A program made the translations under genes and the position numbers. A DNA stretch of 64,000 bases. It comes from JAWSVE01 sp033852115 (GTDB lineage: Bacteria; Pseudomonadota; Gammaproteobacteria; Pseudomonadales; Cellvibrionaceae). The DNA lies in contig JAWSVE010000006.1 in NCBI GenBank assembly GCA_033852115.1, positions 186,001 through 250,000 of the forward strand, read 5' to 3'. Numbering within the stretch: position 1 is the first letter of the stretch; the number at the start of each line of letters is the position of its first letter. The notes below the pieces were generated by a model. That model did no database searches and was not told the DNA's origin. It saw only the letters and a program-made list of their open reading frames with translations. Shown here piece by piece: positions 8,760 through 17,576 of the stretch.

Positions 8760-10376
8760 ATGACAAAATATGACGTCTACATCGTCAACAACCTAATTGA
8801 CAATGAAGAAGCCAGTAAAGATGCTTTGTCAGCCGCCAAAGCAAACATAGCGCAACGCTTTAAGTTACCGCCTGAAAAAGTTGAGGCTCTGTTCAAACAG
8901 AGGCGAGTCGCCATTAAGCGAGGCGTTTCCGAGAGTGTGGCAAAAAAACTAGCCGGAGCCATAGAAAGCTGCGGGGTAGAATCGGAAATCGTTGCACTCA
9001 ACAAGGAACCTGAAGAGGCACTTTCACTAACCCCCATCGAACCAACATCTCCAGCTCCAGCTCCAGCTCCAGCTCCAGCCTCGCAGCAAGCGACAGAGCC
9101 TACCAATGCAACGGTCGCTAACAATAGGGGCGAATCAATTTACAGCGCACCTACTGCAAGCGTTGATAAGGATTTGTTTTGTCGCCAATGCGGTGCTCGC
9201 ATGGCAGCCAATGCTTCGACATGTCCAAGTTGCGGCGCCGCAGCCCCTATTCAAGAAAACGGCCCAAGTAAAGTGGCCGCTGGCTTCCTAGCCTTTTTCC
9301 TGGGTGGGTTTGGGATCCATCGCTTTTACCTTCGGCAATGGTGGGGCGTTTTTTATATTCCTTTCGGTCTTTTGGGTGTCATTTTCCCAGTCACACTAAT
9401 CGAGGCTATTTACTTTTGGGCTATGTCTAACGCTAAATGGCAACAAAAGTACGGCCATCTCCCTAAGAGTTCTGCGCTAGTTATCGTCGCGATTTGCATT
9501 GTGCCATTTATCGCTGTGGTCGGTATTTTGGCTGCAATCGCATTACCCGCCTACCAAGACTATACACATCGCGCCAAAGTATCAGAGGGCTTGATCGCTT
9601 TGCATGATACAGCGCGAGAAGTGGCAAGGGTTACCGTTAACGCGGGGACTCCACCTGCATCACTCGATGATGCAGGGATTTCTATCCAGGTAACCTCGAC
9701 ACATTTACAGTCAGTCGAGCTGAATGAATCTGGAGCAATTGTCGGCACTTATATCCCCTTCGCGAACAACGGCAATGCAATGACGATCACACTAGAACCT
9801 AATTACGTATTTGATGGAGAGTTAATCACAGCGGTTAGTTGGTCATGTAAAGGTGGCACAATGCCCGATAAATATCGGCCACCGGACTGCCGCGGTGGCT
9901 CTGATGCCGCACCCGCCGAAAAGGCTACGGTAGGTTCAAAAACGTTGCGCTCAGTTGAAAGTACAGCCACCCTCCAAGTCCCGAACAGCTGGAAAGAGGG
10001 TGTTGCTGAAAACGACGAAGCGTCGATCAATGCGGGCAATATCTATCGCGAAGCCTACGTATTGCTTCTTGAAGAGGAGGATAACGAAGCGTATTTTAGC
10101 GGCTTAGTCGATTTTGGACCCGCCATTGAAGACTACTACGCGTCTGCTTTAACAGATTTCAAACTTCTGTCGCGGTCCGATATCACTAGCGACGAAGGAC
10201 GCCCAGGAAAAATACTCAAGTTTAGCGCGCACGAAGATGGCTACGATATCGTTTACATGGTGGCGCTGTATCACGACCACAATCGATATTATCAAGTATT
10301 TACTTGGAGTTTAGAAAACCGCTTCTCACAAAACGAAGCGGCATTTTTTGACGTTGTAAAGAGCTTTCACCCTTAA
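8760..10376 (+). CDS. Mosaic membrane protein: L12-like domain, zinc ribbon, TM2, pilin-like and C-terminal domain
   Basis: 538 residues with an unusual order of parts. Residues 1-80 resemble the C-terminal fold of ribosomal protein bL12 (IKRGVSESVAKKLAGAIES). A Pro-Ala linker (about 97-107, encoded by a short CCAGCT repeat) leads to a zinc ribbon with Cys141, 144, 155 and 158. A TM2 domain covers about 171-225 (FLGGFGIHRFYL). A third hydrophobic helix, 240-265, reads GILAAIALPAYQDYTHRAKV, nearly identical to the start of type IV pilins but without a prepilin peptidase site; Cys363 and Cys377 could form the pilin C-terminal loop. Residues 395-538 look like a PsbP/DUF1795-type domain. Appears monocistronic. 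The domain calls are by motif; the function is unknown. Confidence 0.85.
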   Translation: MTKYDVYIVNNLIDNEEASKDALSAAKANIAQRFKLPPEKVEALFKQRRVAIKRGVSESVAKKLAGAIESCGVESEIVALNKEPEEALSLTPIEPTSPAPAPAPAPASQQATEPTNATVANNRGESIYSAPTASVDKDLFCRQCGARMAANASTCPSCGAAAPIQENGPSKVAAGFLAFFLGGFGIHRFYLRQWWGVFYIPFGLLGVIFPVTLIEAIYFWAMSNAKWQQKYGHLPKSSALVIVAICIVPFIAVVGILAAIALPAYQDYTHRAKVSEGLIALHDTAREVARVTVNAGTPPASLDDAGISIQVTSTHLQSVELNESGAIVGTYIPFANNGNAMTITLEPNYVFDGELITAVSWSCKGGTMPDKYRPPDCRGGSDAAPAEKATVGSKTLRSVESTATLQVPNSWKEGVAENDEASINAGNIYREAYVLLLEEEDNEAYFSGLVDFGPAIEDYYASALTDFKLLSRSDITSDEGRPGKILKFSAHEDGYDIVYMVALYHDHNRYYQVFTWSLENRFSQNEAAFFDVVKSFHP

Positions 10377-10421
10377 AATAAATCAACGCTCAAACACGGC
10401 ACGACACGTTCGATTGGTGTT

Positions 10422-10883
10422 CTAGCGCTTTATAATGTCAGCACGCATAGGCGCTAGGCGTGCAAGCAATTTATTTTGTACCGGGTGTGAAATATCCGCA
10501 CGATTCATTGCGAGAACGAGCAAATCAACCGTATGGTTAAAGTCAGCTTCACTAATCTGCATTCCAGTATGAATATCGACCATATTTCTACCTGCGTACT
10601 CGCAAGGGCCATCAGACACTTCACACAATAACTCGCTAAACTTGGCATGAAAGCGTTCAACATCTGCACCATTAAAATATTTTAAAAGCACTTCATCTCG
10701 CGATAGCGCAGTGAGAAACTCACCCATAATACGCTCGATACCTGACTTACCACCAAGCTCATTGTAGAGAGTACCCGCAGAATTGAGGGACTGACAGCCA
10801 CCAAACGAAACAACACAAGTCAGAATCAGTGCTACTCTGATTGACAAAAAAGGTTGGCACTTTATTATTTTTTTCATCACCAT
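10422..10883 (-). CDS. Group 1 truncated haemoglobin, lipoprotein form
   Basis: 153 residues. Lipoprotein-type signal with FGGC, Cys30, then a globin of the trHbN class: LYNELGGKSGIERI at the start, the LLCEVSDGPCEYAGRNM segment, and the proximal (F8) His in IHTGMQISEADF. The B10 position appears to be Leu, not the Tyr of classical trHbN, which should alter ligand binding; this is common in the CExxxGPC subgroup. Predicted periplasmic face, haem-binding, role in O2/NO handling or sensing (inference). Its ATG overlaps the stop of the DUF3034 gene by one base (TGATG), so it is the last gene of a coupled operon. Confidence 0.85.
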   Translation of the reverse strand: MVMKKIIKCQPFLSIRVALILTCVVSFGGCQSLNSAGTLYNELGGKSGIERIMGEFLTALSRDEVLLKYFNGADVERFHAKFSELLCEVSDGPCEYAGRNMVDIHTGMQISEADFNHTVDLLVLAMNRADISHPVQNKLLARLAPMRADIIKR

Positions 10884-11746
10884 CACCAAACGTAGCCAGT
10901 CAAAGAAAAATAAATACCGGATTGATCTTCCGATCCCGCCATCGTCCCAAGCTCCGCCCAAGCAAATGCTAAATTAAAGTGCTTGTTTGGAATATAAGCG
11001 ATAAAAGCATCATAAGCGTCATCTTCTTCTACAAAACCCAGGTTGTCTGGCTTCTGTCGATATTCGAAACCCACAGCAATATGTCGACTCAGCAATACAG
11101 CCACTGCTCCCTCAATCATTAATTCATAGCTGTCATTGTCATCGCCACCAAACCCCAACAAACCAAATTGATTTGCCTTGGTTGCCCTCAATGTAACATC
11201 CCATAGCACGTTATAACCAAATGCAGCCGCCAGATGCGCTTTAGTAAACGCAACATAGGCATCAACACCGGTATCACTATCGCGTGCGCCGAGCGATTCA
11301 GCAATAGCTGAATCGTGTAGCTTTTTGTATTGCACACCAACACTGACCTGCGGCCAATATGAATAAATTAGATCACCAGCAACGCGAGCTTTAGCACCTA
11401 CAATAGTTTGTTCTATTTCATTGGGTGAGTTAAAAATATCAAACGATTGCCGAGCGAGCGATAGTTCAACCCGATTATATAAACTAAATGCAGCCCCGTA
11501 GGCATTGAAGCGGTAGTCTTGAAAATCGGTGCGCGTCGTGAAAATACTGGCAGCAAGCTCTTCATCTGTACCATAACCGGCGATTGTCGCCCAAGGCACA
11601 AGACCACCGCCGCCACTACCTTCCATTTGCGACACACCCGCCGCCTCCAGCAACTTGCCACCGCCAGCATTAGCAGCCAAAGGAATGACCGCGATAAGAC
11701 TTATCGCCAGGCTTTTTAGAATGCGTTTTCTAACATCAACTACCAT
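10883..11746 (-). CDS. DUF3034 outer-membrane-type protein
   Basis: 287 residues: basic N-terminus, signal peptide ending at about ANAGG, then GGKLLEAAGVSQMEGSGGGG, the opening hallmark of the DUF3034 family. The rest shows alternating aromatic/polar strands and ends with an aromatic-rich YFSLTGYVW, typical of outer-membrane barrels. It sits between a GGDEF-EAL sensor (two bases away, same strand) and the haemoglobin lipoprotein (overlap of one base). The tight packing implies a shared function, possibly the passage or sensing of a ligand at the outer membrane; that is inference. No biochemical role is established for the family as far as I know. Confidence 0.82.
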   Translation of the reverse strand: MVVDVRKRILKSLAISLIAVIPLAANAGGGKLLEAAGVSQMEGSGGGGLVPWATIAGYGTDEELAASIFTTRTDFQDYRFNAYGAAFSLYNRVELSLARQSFDIFNSPNEIEQTIVGAKARVAGDLIYSYWPQVSVGVQYKKLHDSAIAESLGARDSDTGVDAYVAFTKAHLAAAFGYNVLWDVTLRATKANQFGLLGFGGDDNDSYELMIEGAVAVLLSRHIAVGFEYRQKPDNLGFVEEDDAYDAFIAYIPNKHFNLAFAWAELGTMAGSEDQSGIYFSLTGYVW

Positions 11747-11748
11747 CT

Positions 11749-14148
11749 TTAATTATTGACCTTTGTTTGTAGTGCGTGAATCTTTTTAGGGTTTTGATTA
11801 AATTGCATAATCCACTTTGGAACTTGATTGGCAGACATAGGCTTTGCGAAATAATAGCCTTGAGCCCAATCAATCCCCCATTTTTTAAGCAGATTGAGCG
11901 CTTCAATAGTCTCCACGCCTTCCGCTACGACACTTAAACCAAAACTACGTGCTAAAGATATGGTTGAACGCGTAATAATTTGGTCGTGGTTCGACGTATC
12001 TAAATCAGTAACAAAGCTTTTATCAATTTTTAGTTCGTTAACCGGCATATTTTTGAGCTGCGACAACGAAGAATACCCAGTACCAAAATCGTCGATTGAC
12101 AATTCGAACCCTTTTTCGCGAAACTGATTAAGAAGGTTTATCGCTTCTTCTGGGTCACCCATCAATTCAGACTCAGTAATTTCAAACGAAATTGATGATG
12201 GGCGTACATTGTTTACTCGTAACTGTGAGTCAATTAACTCTAATAAATTAGGTGACGATAAGTCTTGCGCAGACAAATTAACCGCCACTTTGACTAGCAA
12301 CCCCTGCTGTTTCCAATCGCCCAACTGATCTATTACCGTTTCAACCACCCATTCTGTTAATTGCTGGATGAGTCCGCCTTGCTCGGCAAGAGGCACAAAC
12401 GCATCTGGCAAGACCAGCCCACGAGTGGGGTGCGACCAACGTAAAAGCGCCTCAAACCGTTCCGCGGCCCCGTCTTGCAAGCCGACCTTAGGCTGGTAAT
12501 ACACGCGCAGCTGCCCATCTTCCTCATGCAGCGTTTTCTTCAAATCCGCCAGTAGTTGCAATCGGTTCCGGTGATTTTCTTCGACTGAGGCATCGTAGCA
12601 AACGTAGGGCGCTCGGTTCCGCCGGGCCAAATCTAATGCGATGCCTGCCTTTTTGATCAGCCCCTCTGCATCGCTTGAGTCATCCGGCAAGGATGCCACG
12701 CCCAAGAAAAATCTCAGATGAATAGTAACACCGGATATTGCGTAGGGTTCTTGCAGGTGACTCAATAACTTGTCAGGTTTAGAAGTTGCCGCTCCTCGCT
12801 GAAATATAATAAGGAATTCATCAGCGCCTAACCTTGCAGCAAATTGTTTTGGTCCGCAAAGATCTTTTAGGCGCGCTGCCACGCTGATAAGGCACTGATC
12901 ACCCACACCATGACCGAGCGAGTCATTAATTTCTCGAAAATCTCTAATATTAATAACAATAACTTCAATCGCAGGCAGGATTGACTCTACGTTTCTATAG
13001 TGGCGGGCTGCTTTATATTGAGCTTCGTTCTCACGGATAATTTCATCCAAACGTGATACCGCTCGAGACCGATTTATCAGTTTCGTTAGGTCGTCATGAT
13101 TTGACTGGTAAGTGATTCGCTCTTCCCGCTCTTTTAAATCTGTCTGCATTCGAGAAAATGCGGCAATAAAACGACCAATCTCTTGAATATTACCACCAGC
13201 AGTTCTGGCTGCTTGGTACTGCCCCGCCGCTATTTTTCCAGCCAGTACGGAAAGCGCTTCAAGCGGTAACGCCATTTTTCGCGCAAACAGAATACCACCA
13301 ATGAGGGCGGCAATTACGGCAACAAAAGTAATTAATAAAATCTCAATCTGCAGCATATCAAAGCTCGCGAACGCCGCATCGACAGAAGAAGAAAGATAAA
13401 CAATTATCTTTGATTCATCAGACAACACCAATTGCTCTGTCACGTACTGCCGATCGCTGAATAGTGGCAATCGGATTTCTGAAAAGGAGCCAACATCATT
13501 CAGAGCATCGTCTAAATCCGCATCCTCCAATGTCGACACAATGACAGATGAAACATCATTTTGGCGCGCAACAAAACTCACATCAAGGTCAGAGATCTGT
13601 TTGAGGTCATTTGCGAATTCTTGATTCACGCGAAAGCCTATGACAGCCAAGCCAACGGGTAGAGGAGCGCGAACCGGAAGCACGATTATTTGATAAATAT
13701 CATCGTTGAGCTTGATAAAATCCGATGCGCCGCTGTGTGCCAAGCTACGCTGTATCAATTCATCACTAGGAAATTGTTGCTGGGGTGTTAATGCCAGACT
13801 GGAAGAAGCAATAATCTTGTTCTTTAAAGAGACCAGAGCTAAAAGATCGGCATGAATACGACTCGCGTGGTTGGCCAATCCGTCGCCGACAGTTCTCTCG
13901 TTGCCGGATGCAATGGCTTGTTTAAAACCGAAGTCCGCAGTAAGTACTTCAGCTGAAGCAAGCAGCTGATCCTCTCGAGTTGAAAGCAAACGCTCGACAA
14001 CACTGCGCCCGACCGTTAGTTCATTACTAATTTGTCCTCGCACATGAGTATTTGTTGAAACCCACACGGCAAGCGTAATAGCTAAAGTGGTCACAACGAG
14101 CGTGCCGGTGAGTAAGCGCAGAATGTGCGTTTGTAAAGGCTTTGCCAT
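11749..14148 (-). CDS. Membrane GGDEF-EAL protein, likely c-di-GMP phosphodiesterase
   Basis: 799 residues. TM1 at about 10-32, a periplasmic sensor of some 230 residues with a double-Cache-like helix/strand pattern, TM2 near 265-290, and HAMP to about 340. The GGDEF domain (about 345-505) carries GADEF instead of GGDEF, so cyclase activity is doubtful. The EAL domain (about 530-785) keeps EALLRW, AVNLSAQD, EITESE, DDFGTGYSSL, KIDKSFV and VAEGVET, so c-di-GMP hydrolysis is expected. It is the first gene of an operon with DUF3034 and the haemoglobin lipoprotein, which suggests that a periplasmic signal handled by those two sets c-di-GMP levels. The orientation of activity is inferred from motifs only. 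Confidence 0.92.
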   Translation of the reverse strand: MAKPLQTHILRLLTGTLVVTTLAITLAVWVSTNTHVRGQISNELTVGRSVVERLLSTREDQLLASAEVLTADFGFKQAIASGNERTVGDGLANHASRIHADLLALVSLKNKIIASSSLALTPQQQFPSDELIQRSLAHSGASDFIKLNDDIYQIIVLPVRAPLPVGLAVIGFRVNQEFANDLKQISDLDVSFVARQNDVSSVIVSTLEDADLDDALNDVGSFSEIRLPLFSDRQYVTEQLVLSDESKIIVYLSSSVDAAFASFDMLQIEILLITFVAVIAALIGGILFARKMALPLEALSVLAGKIAAGQYQAARTAGGNIQEIGRFIAAFSRMQTDLKEREERITYQSNHDDLTKLINRSRAVSRLDEIIRENEAQYKAARHYRNVESILPAIEVIVINIRDFREINDSLGHGVGDQCLISVAARLKDLCGPKQFAARLGADEFLIIFQRGAATSKPDKLLSHLQEPYAISGVTIHLRFFLGVASLPDDSSDAEGLIKKAGIALDLARRNRAPYVCYDASVEENHRNRLQLLADLKKTLHEEDGQLRVYYQPKVGLQDGAAERFEALLRWSHPTRGLVLPDAFVPLAEQGGLIQQLTEWVVETVIDQLGDWKQQGLLVKVAVNLSAQDLSSPNLLELIDSQLRVNNVRPSSISFEITESELMGDPEEAINLLNQFREKGFELSIDDFGTGYSSLSQLKNMPVNELKIDKSFVTDLDTSNHDQIITRSTISLARSFGLSVVAEGVETIEALNLLKKWGIDWAQGYYFAKPMSANQVPKWIMQFNQNPKKIHALQTKVNN

Positions 14149-14534
14149 GCTAATTCGATCTGCCAGTGCTAAAAGGTCGACAAGGGTTGAATAAACGATT
14201 TACTCAGGTGTAGAAACGCTACGCGATAGAATAACGCATTACTTGAGAACAATTTACACGTTTAAAAATGGTTACGGTTCAAAGCGGATGCCTAGACAAT
14301 CAACGTTAGAGGAAAGATCCTCAAAATCATCGACCCTAAAACCTCAAACCGAGAAGTGTACACAACTAAAAAGGCATACGCTTAAACATACTACCCAGGC
14401 AGCCATGAACTCACAATAGTGCTTAATAACATCACGCTAAATCTAGCGCTATTTATCATTTTATAGGCATAAAAAATAACATTCTTTACAGTTTAACCAG
14501 GCTTTGCTTTCCCCGCCCGTGGCCAACAGACGAA
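14149..14534. other. Intergenic region upstream of the GGDEF-EAL operon
   Basis: 386 bases, A/T-rich, between the start of the GGDEF-EAL gene and the stop of the sigma-54 activator gene, both on the minus strand. It should hold the operon promoter. I searched for a GG-N10-GC sigma-54 element on the minus strand and found none convincing. No RNA gene or repeat recognised. Confidence 0.4.
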
Positions 14535-15881
14535 TTAATTCTTACCTGCTATTTCACGCATTTTCCTGTACAACGAACGCACACTGATACCAAGAATGTC
14601 CGCCGCCTGTCTTATATTGCCATTATGTGCGGTTAGCACGTCGGAAATGTAATTTTGCTCCGCAATTTTCAAATCCACCCATTCCTTGCTGGCTGGAGAC
14701 ATTACCTCTTCATCGTCGTCATAGAATGCGTCGTCTACAGCGATACTCTCACCAATCAATTTTGCATCAATAACTGAGGTTTCTGACAGAACTATAGCTC
14801 TATTGAGGATATTTCTTAGTTCACGAATATTCCCTTTGAGAGGTTGGTGAGTAATTATTGCCACTGCGTCATCAGTCAAAGTAAAGTGTTTTTCTGGCTC
14901 TAACTGCCGTAACAATGTCTGAGATATTAAGGGCACATCGTCCAATCGTTCTTTCAACGCTGGCAGGTGAATAGGAAACACGTTGATCCGATGAAACAGA
15001 TCCAGACGAAATTTTTCTTGTCTGACTAATGCTTTGATATTTTTATGCGTAGCACACACCAACCGAAAGTCACTACGCTTTACTTCCGTACTCCCTAAAG
15101 GACGAAACGTTCTATTTTCAAGAAGCCTTAACAGCTTAACTTGCATACTTTGCGGAATATCAGCCACCTCGTCCAGAAACAAGGTGCCGCCATGGGCAAG
15201 CTCGACTAAACCTTGCTTAGTGGTGTTTGCTCCGGTGAACGCGCCTTTTACATAGCCGAATAACTCGCTTTCAAATAGGGCGTCAGTCAAGCCTGAACAT
15301 TCTAGTGTAATAAGCGGTTTGTCTTTACGGTCACTCGCTTGATGAATGGCCCTCGCCGCCAACTCCTTACCTGTACCTGATTCACCAAGCAATAATACAG
15401 TAGCGTCACTCTTGCCTACTTTTGAAATTCTATCCAGCATGGAAACAAACGCATGACTGTTCCCGACCATTGTTTGGTGTTGATGATTCCCGCTCGCGAG
15501 GGGGATGGGCCTCATGATCTCTATAAATAGCTCAATCCCATACTCATCGCGAATCGGCAGCATTTCGATCTCTACATGTTCGCTACCGTTTTGTGTCTGA
15601 TGAATATGAAGTATTCGCTCTCTACGCGAGCTTTGACGAACTCTATGTAGAGGACAATCTTCACCTGCTTGGTCGCAGGGTTTGTCGTAACCGTGGGAGA
15701 CGTGATAACAATAAGACACCTCACCATTAAGGGTAATTTCCCCAAATGCTGAACGATAGGCTTGATTGTAAGCAAGAATTTGATAATCAACGGTCAGGAG
15801 TATCGCAGGGGCCTCAAAAATTTCTAGCACCCCAGATAGCTGGGAAAACTGAGCCAATCTATCGCTTGCGATTTTTTCCAC
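14535..15881 (-). CDS. Sigma-54-dependent activator with PAS sensor
   Basis: 448 residues. An N-terminal PAS-like domain (about 10-115) contains a Cys/His cluster, CYHVSHGYDKPCDQAG followed by DCPL, a pattern seen in redox- or metal-responsive PAS domains. The AAA+ domain has Walker A GESGTGKE (about 164), the sigma-54-contacting GAFTGA loop (about 212) and the DEVAD Walker B; a Fis-type HTH (LGISVRSLYRKM) ends the protein. There is no receiver domain, so the signal is sensed directly. Start is GTG 15881 with AAGG seven bases upstream and an in-frame stop just before it. It lies 66 bases after cydC on the same strand, and so may control, or be co-transcribed with, the cyd operon (inference). 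Confidence 0.92.
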   Translation of the reverse strand: MEKIASDRLAQFSQLSGVLEIFEAPAILLTVDYQILAYNQAYRSAFGEITLNGEVSYCYHVSHGYDKPCDQAGEDCPLHRVRQSSRRERILHIHQTQNGSEHVEIEMLPIRDEYGIELFIEIMRPIPLASGNHQHQTMVGNSHAFVSMLDRISKVGKSDATVLLLGESGTGKELAARAIHQASDRKDKPLITLECSGLTDALFESELFGYVKGAFTGANTTKQGLVELAHGGTLFLDEVADIPQSMQVKLLRLLENRTFRPLGSTEVKRSDFRLVCATHKNIKALVRQEKFRLDLFHRINVFPIHLPALKERLDDVPLISQTLLRQLEPEKHFTLTDDAVAIITHQPLKGNIRELRNILNRAIVLSETSVIDAKLIGESIAVDDAFYDDDEEVMSPASKEWVDLKIAEQNYISDVLTAHNGNIRQAADILGISVRSLYRKMREIAGKN

Positions 15882-15947
15882 TCCGGCGCCTTATGACAAA
15901 ATTGACAAGGCTGCCAAAAATGGCGCAAGACCGCCTTTAAGTCAAGC

Positions 15948-17555
15948 TTATCTATGCGGCGCTGCTTGTGAAGTCGGCTCACTCAGCATTATCGTTTGAT
16001 CATAATGCAAATTACTAACGGGACGATGCGATACAAGCAGCACAATATGCTGCGGTATTATATTCTCAAGGTGACCGGCAAGCTGTTTTGCTGTCACTTC
16101 ATCTAGACCCTCAAATGGCTCATCTAACATCCATACATCGGCGTTCACTAACCAAGCACGCGCCAAACCTAGCCGCTTGCGCTCGCCGCCCGAAAGAGTC
16201 CTACCATGCTCTCCTAGCCACTCATCTAAGTTATCGCGCATATAATCGAGACACGCAAACGACAGAGCTTCACTCAATACGGCATCACTTGCATTGGCAG
16301 ACGCTATCCGCAAGTTATTCCGTAAGCTATCCGATAAAACAACTGGCATCTGTTCAGAATAATGAATAGAAGCGCTATGTAATGCGACAGGGCCACTCGA
16401 AGCTCTTTTATTAATCTCCACCCTTCCTTGGTATCCAAGCAAGCCCGCCAAGGCTAATAAAAGAGAAGTTTTACCGCACCCTGAGTCACCTTGAACACCA
16501 ATTAGTTGGCCCTTTTTAAAGCTCGAAGAGATTGCCGAGCCAACCCACTGACCACGCTGCCATGCAAAGTCTATCAGCTGCATTTCGTTAACCACTAGCG
16601 GCGGCTGTGGGTTAGACCCAACCAAGGGAGCTACATTCAAGCCTACTTCGTCGCATTCGTGTCGAGATATTTCACTATCAAGATGTTGCTGCCCAAGACA
16701 CGCTTCTGCTCTCGGAAGCTGCGCTCGCATCACAGGTGCCAGCCACTCAGGGACAGCCAACAGAACCAAAGGCAATAAAATTAAGAATGGTGAACCCAAG
16801 CTTTCATCAGGTATCGACCACAGTGCGACAACAATACCTGCATACGCGCAAAGTAGCAGCAGCGATTCTGCTTGACTAGTTAATACTCTTATTAGTTTTC
16901 TGTGTATCAGTAATCGCTTATAAGACTCCATAGAAGGCTGCAGTAGATCCGACATACTCCACAGCGATGCGCCCCGTAAAGCCTGGGTGAACGTGGCTAA
17001 AAAGTCCTTTGATCGGTTATTTAACTCAGTCAACTGTCGCAAATATGCACGATATAACACCATGAAACCGATCATCACCATCAGCATAAAAATACTAAAC
17101 AACGGTACACTAACAGGCGAAAAAACGGATAGAACGCCTCCAATCAGCATGGCCAAACATAAGCCACTAACAAGGGGAATATTTACGGCAAGGGTTTTGT
17201 TAGCCACTTTATCAACATCTTGGTTTAAACGCTCAACCTCTTCCTCGATTGGGGCGCAGCTTTCCCATTGGAGAGCTCGCCCAAACAAACGTAAGCGCAA
17301 GCCATGTAGATACAACAACAAGCTGTCGTGCCCGATATAATTTGCTCCATAGTGACTAATGATTCGAACGAATGCCAACAACCGAATACTCGCAGCAGGG
17401 ACAACATAGTTAAACACCAACCCTGCCGTTGACAGCCCCGCAAGAGCAGATGCCGCTATAAACCAACCTGATAGCATCAATAATATTATCGATGCACTAG
17501 CGCTAATCGCGGCAAGTAAATAAGCAAAAGCAGTTGTTGTGTTATTTATTTTCAT
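15948..17555 (-). CDS. cydC: CydC, ABC exporter subunit for cytochrome bd assembly
   Basis: 535 residues: six membrane segments in the N-terminal 300 residues, then an ATPase domain with Walker A GDSGCGKTSL, signature LSGGERKRLGLARA and Walker B MLDEPFEGLD. CydDC is the heterodimeric inner-membrane exporter of glutathione/cysteine (and proposed haem link) needed to assemble cytochrome bd and periplasmic cytochromes. It follows cydD by 21 bases and ends the cyd operon. The His of the H-loop is present (SHRPVSN). Length and motifs are normal. Assigned CydC rather than CydD by its place after cydD and by its diverged signature. Confidence 0.93.
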   Translation of the reverse strand: MKINNTTTAFAYLLAAISASASIILLMLSGWFIAASALAGLSTAGLVFNYVVPAASIRLLAFVRIISHYGANYIGHDSLLLYLHGLRLRLFGRALQWESCAPIEEEVERLNQDVDKVANKTLAVNIPLVSGLCLAMLIGGVLSVFSPVSVPLFSIFMLMVMIGFMVLYRAYLRQLTELNNRSKDFLATFTQALRGASLWSMSDLLQPSMESYKRLLIHRKLIRVLTSQAESLLLLCAYAGIVVALWSIPDESLGSPFLILLPLVLLAVPEWLAPVMRAQLPRAEACLGQQHLDSEISRHECDEVGLNVAPLVGSNPQPPLVVNEMQLIDFAWQRGQWVGSAISSSFKKGQLIGVQGDSGCGKTSLLLALAGLLGYQGRVEINKRASSGPVALHSASIHYSEQMPVVLSDSLRNNLRIASANASDAVLSEALSFACLDYMRDNLDEWLGEHGRTLSGGERKRLGLARAWLVNADVWMLDEPFEGLDEVTAKQLAGHLENIIPQHIVLLVSHRPVSNLHYDQTIMLSEPTSQAAPHR

Positions 17556-17576
17556 ACGTAGGAAAACTGTATAAGA

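Noticed and set aside
9052..9081. CCAGCT repeat as a mobile or regulatory repeat
   Set aside because: It is in frame and encodes the Pro-Ala linker of the mosaic protein; a simple codon repeat explains it.
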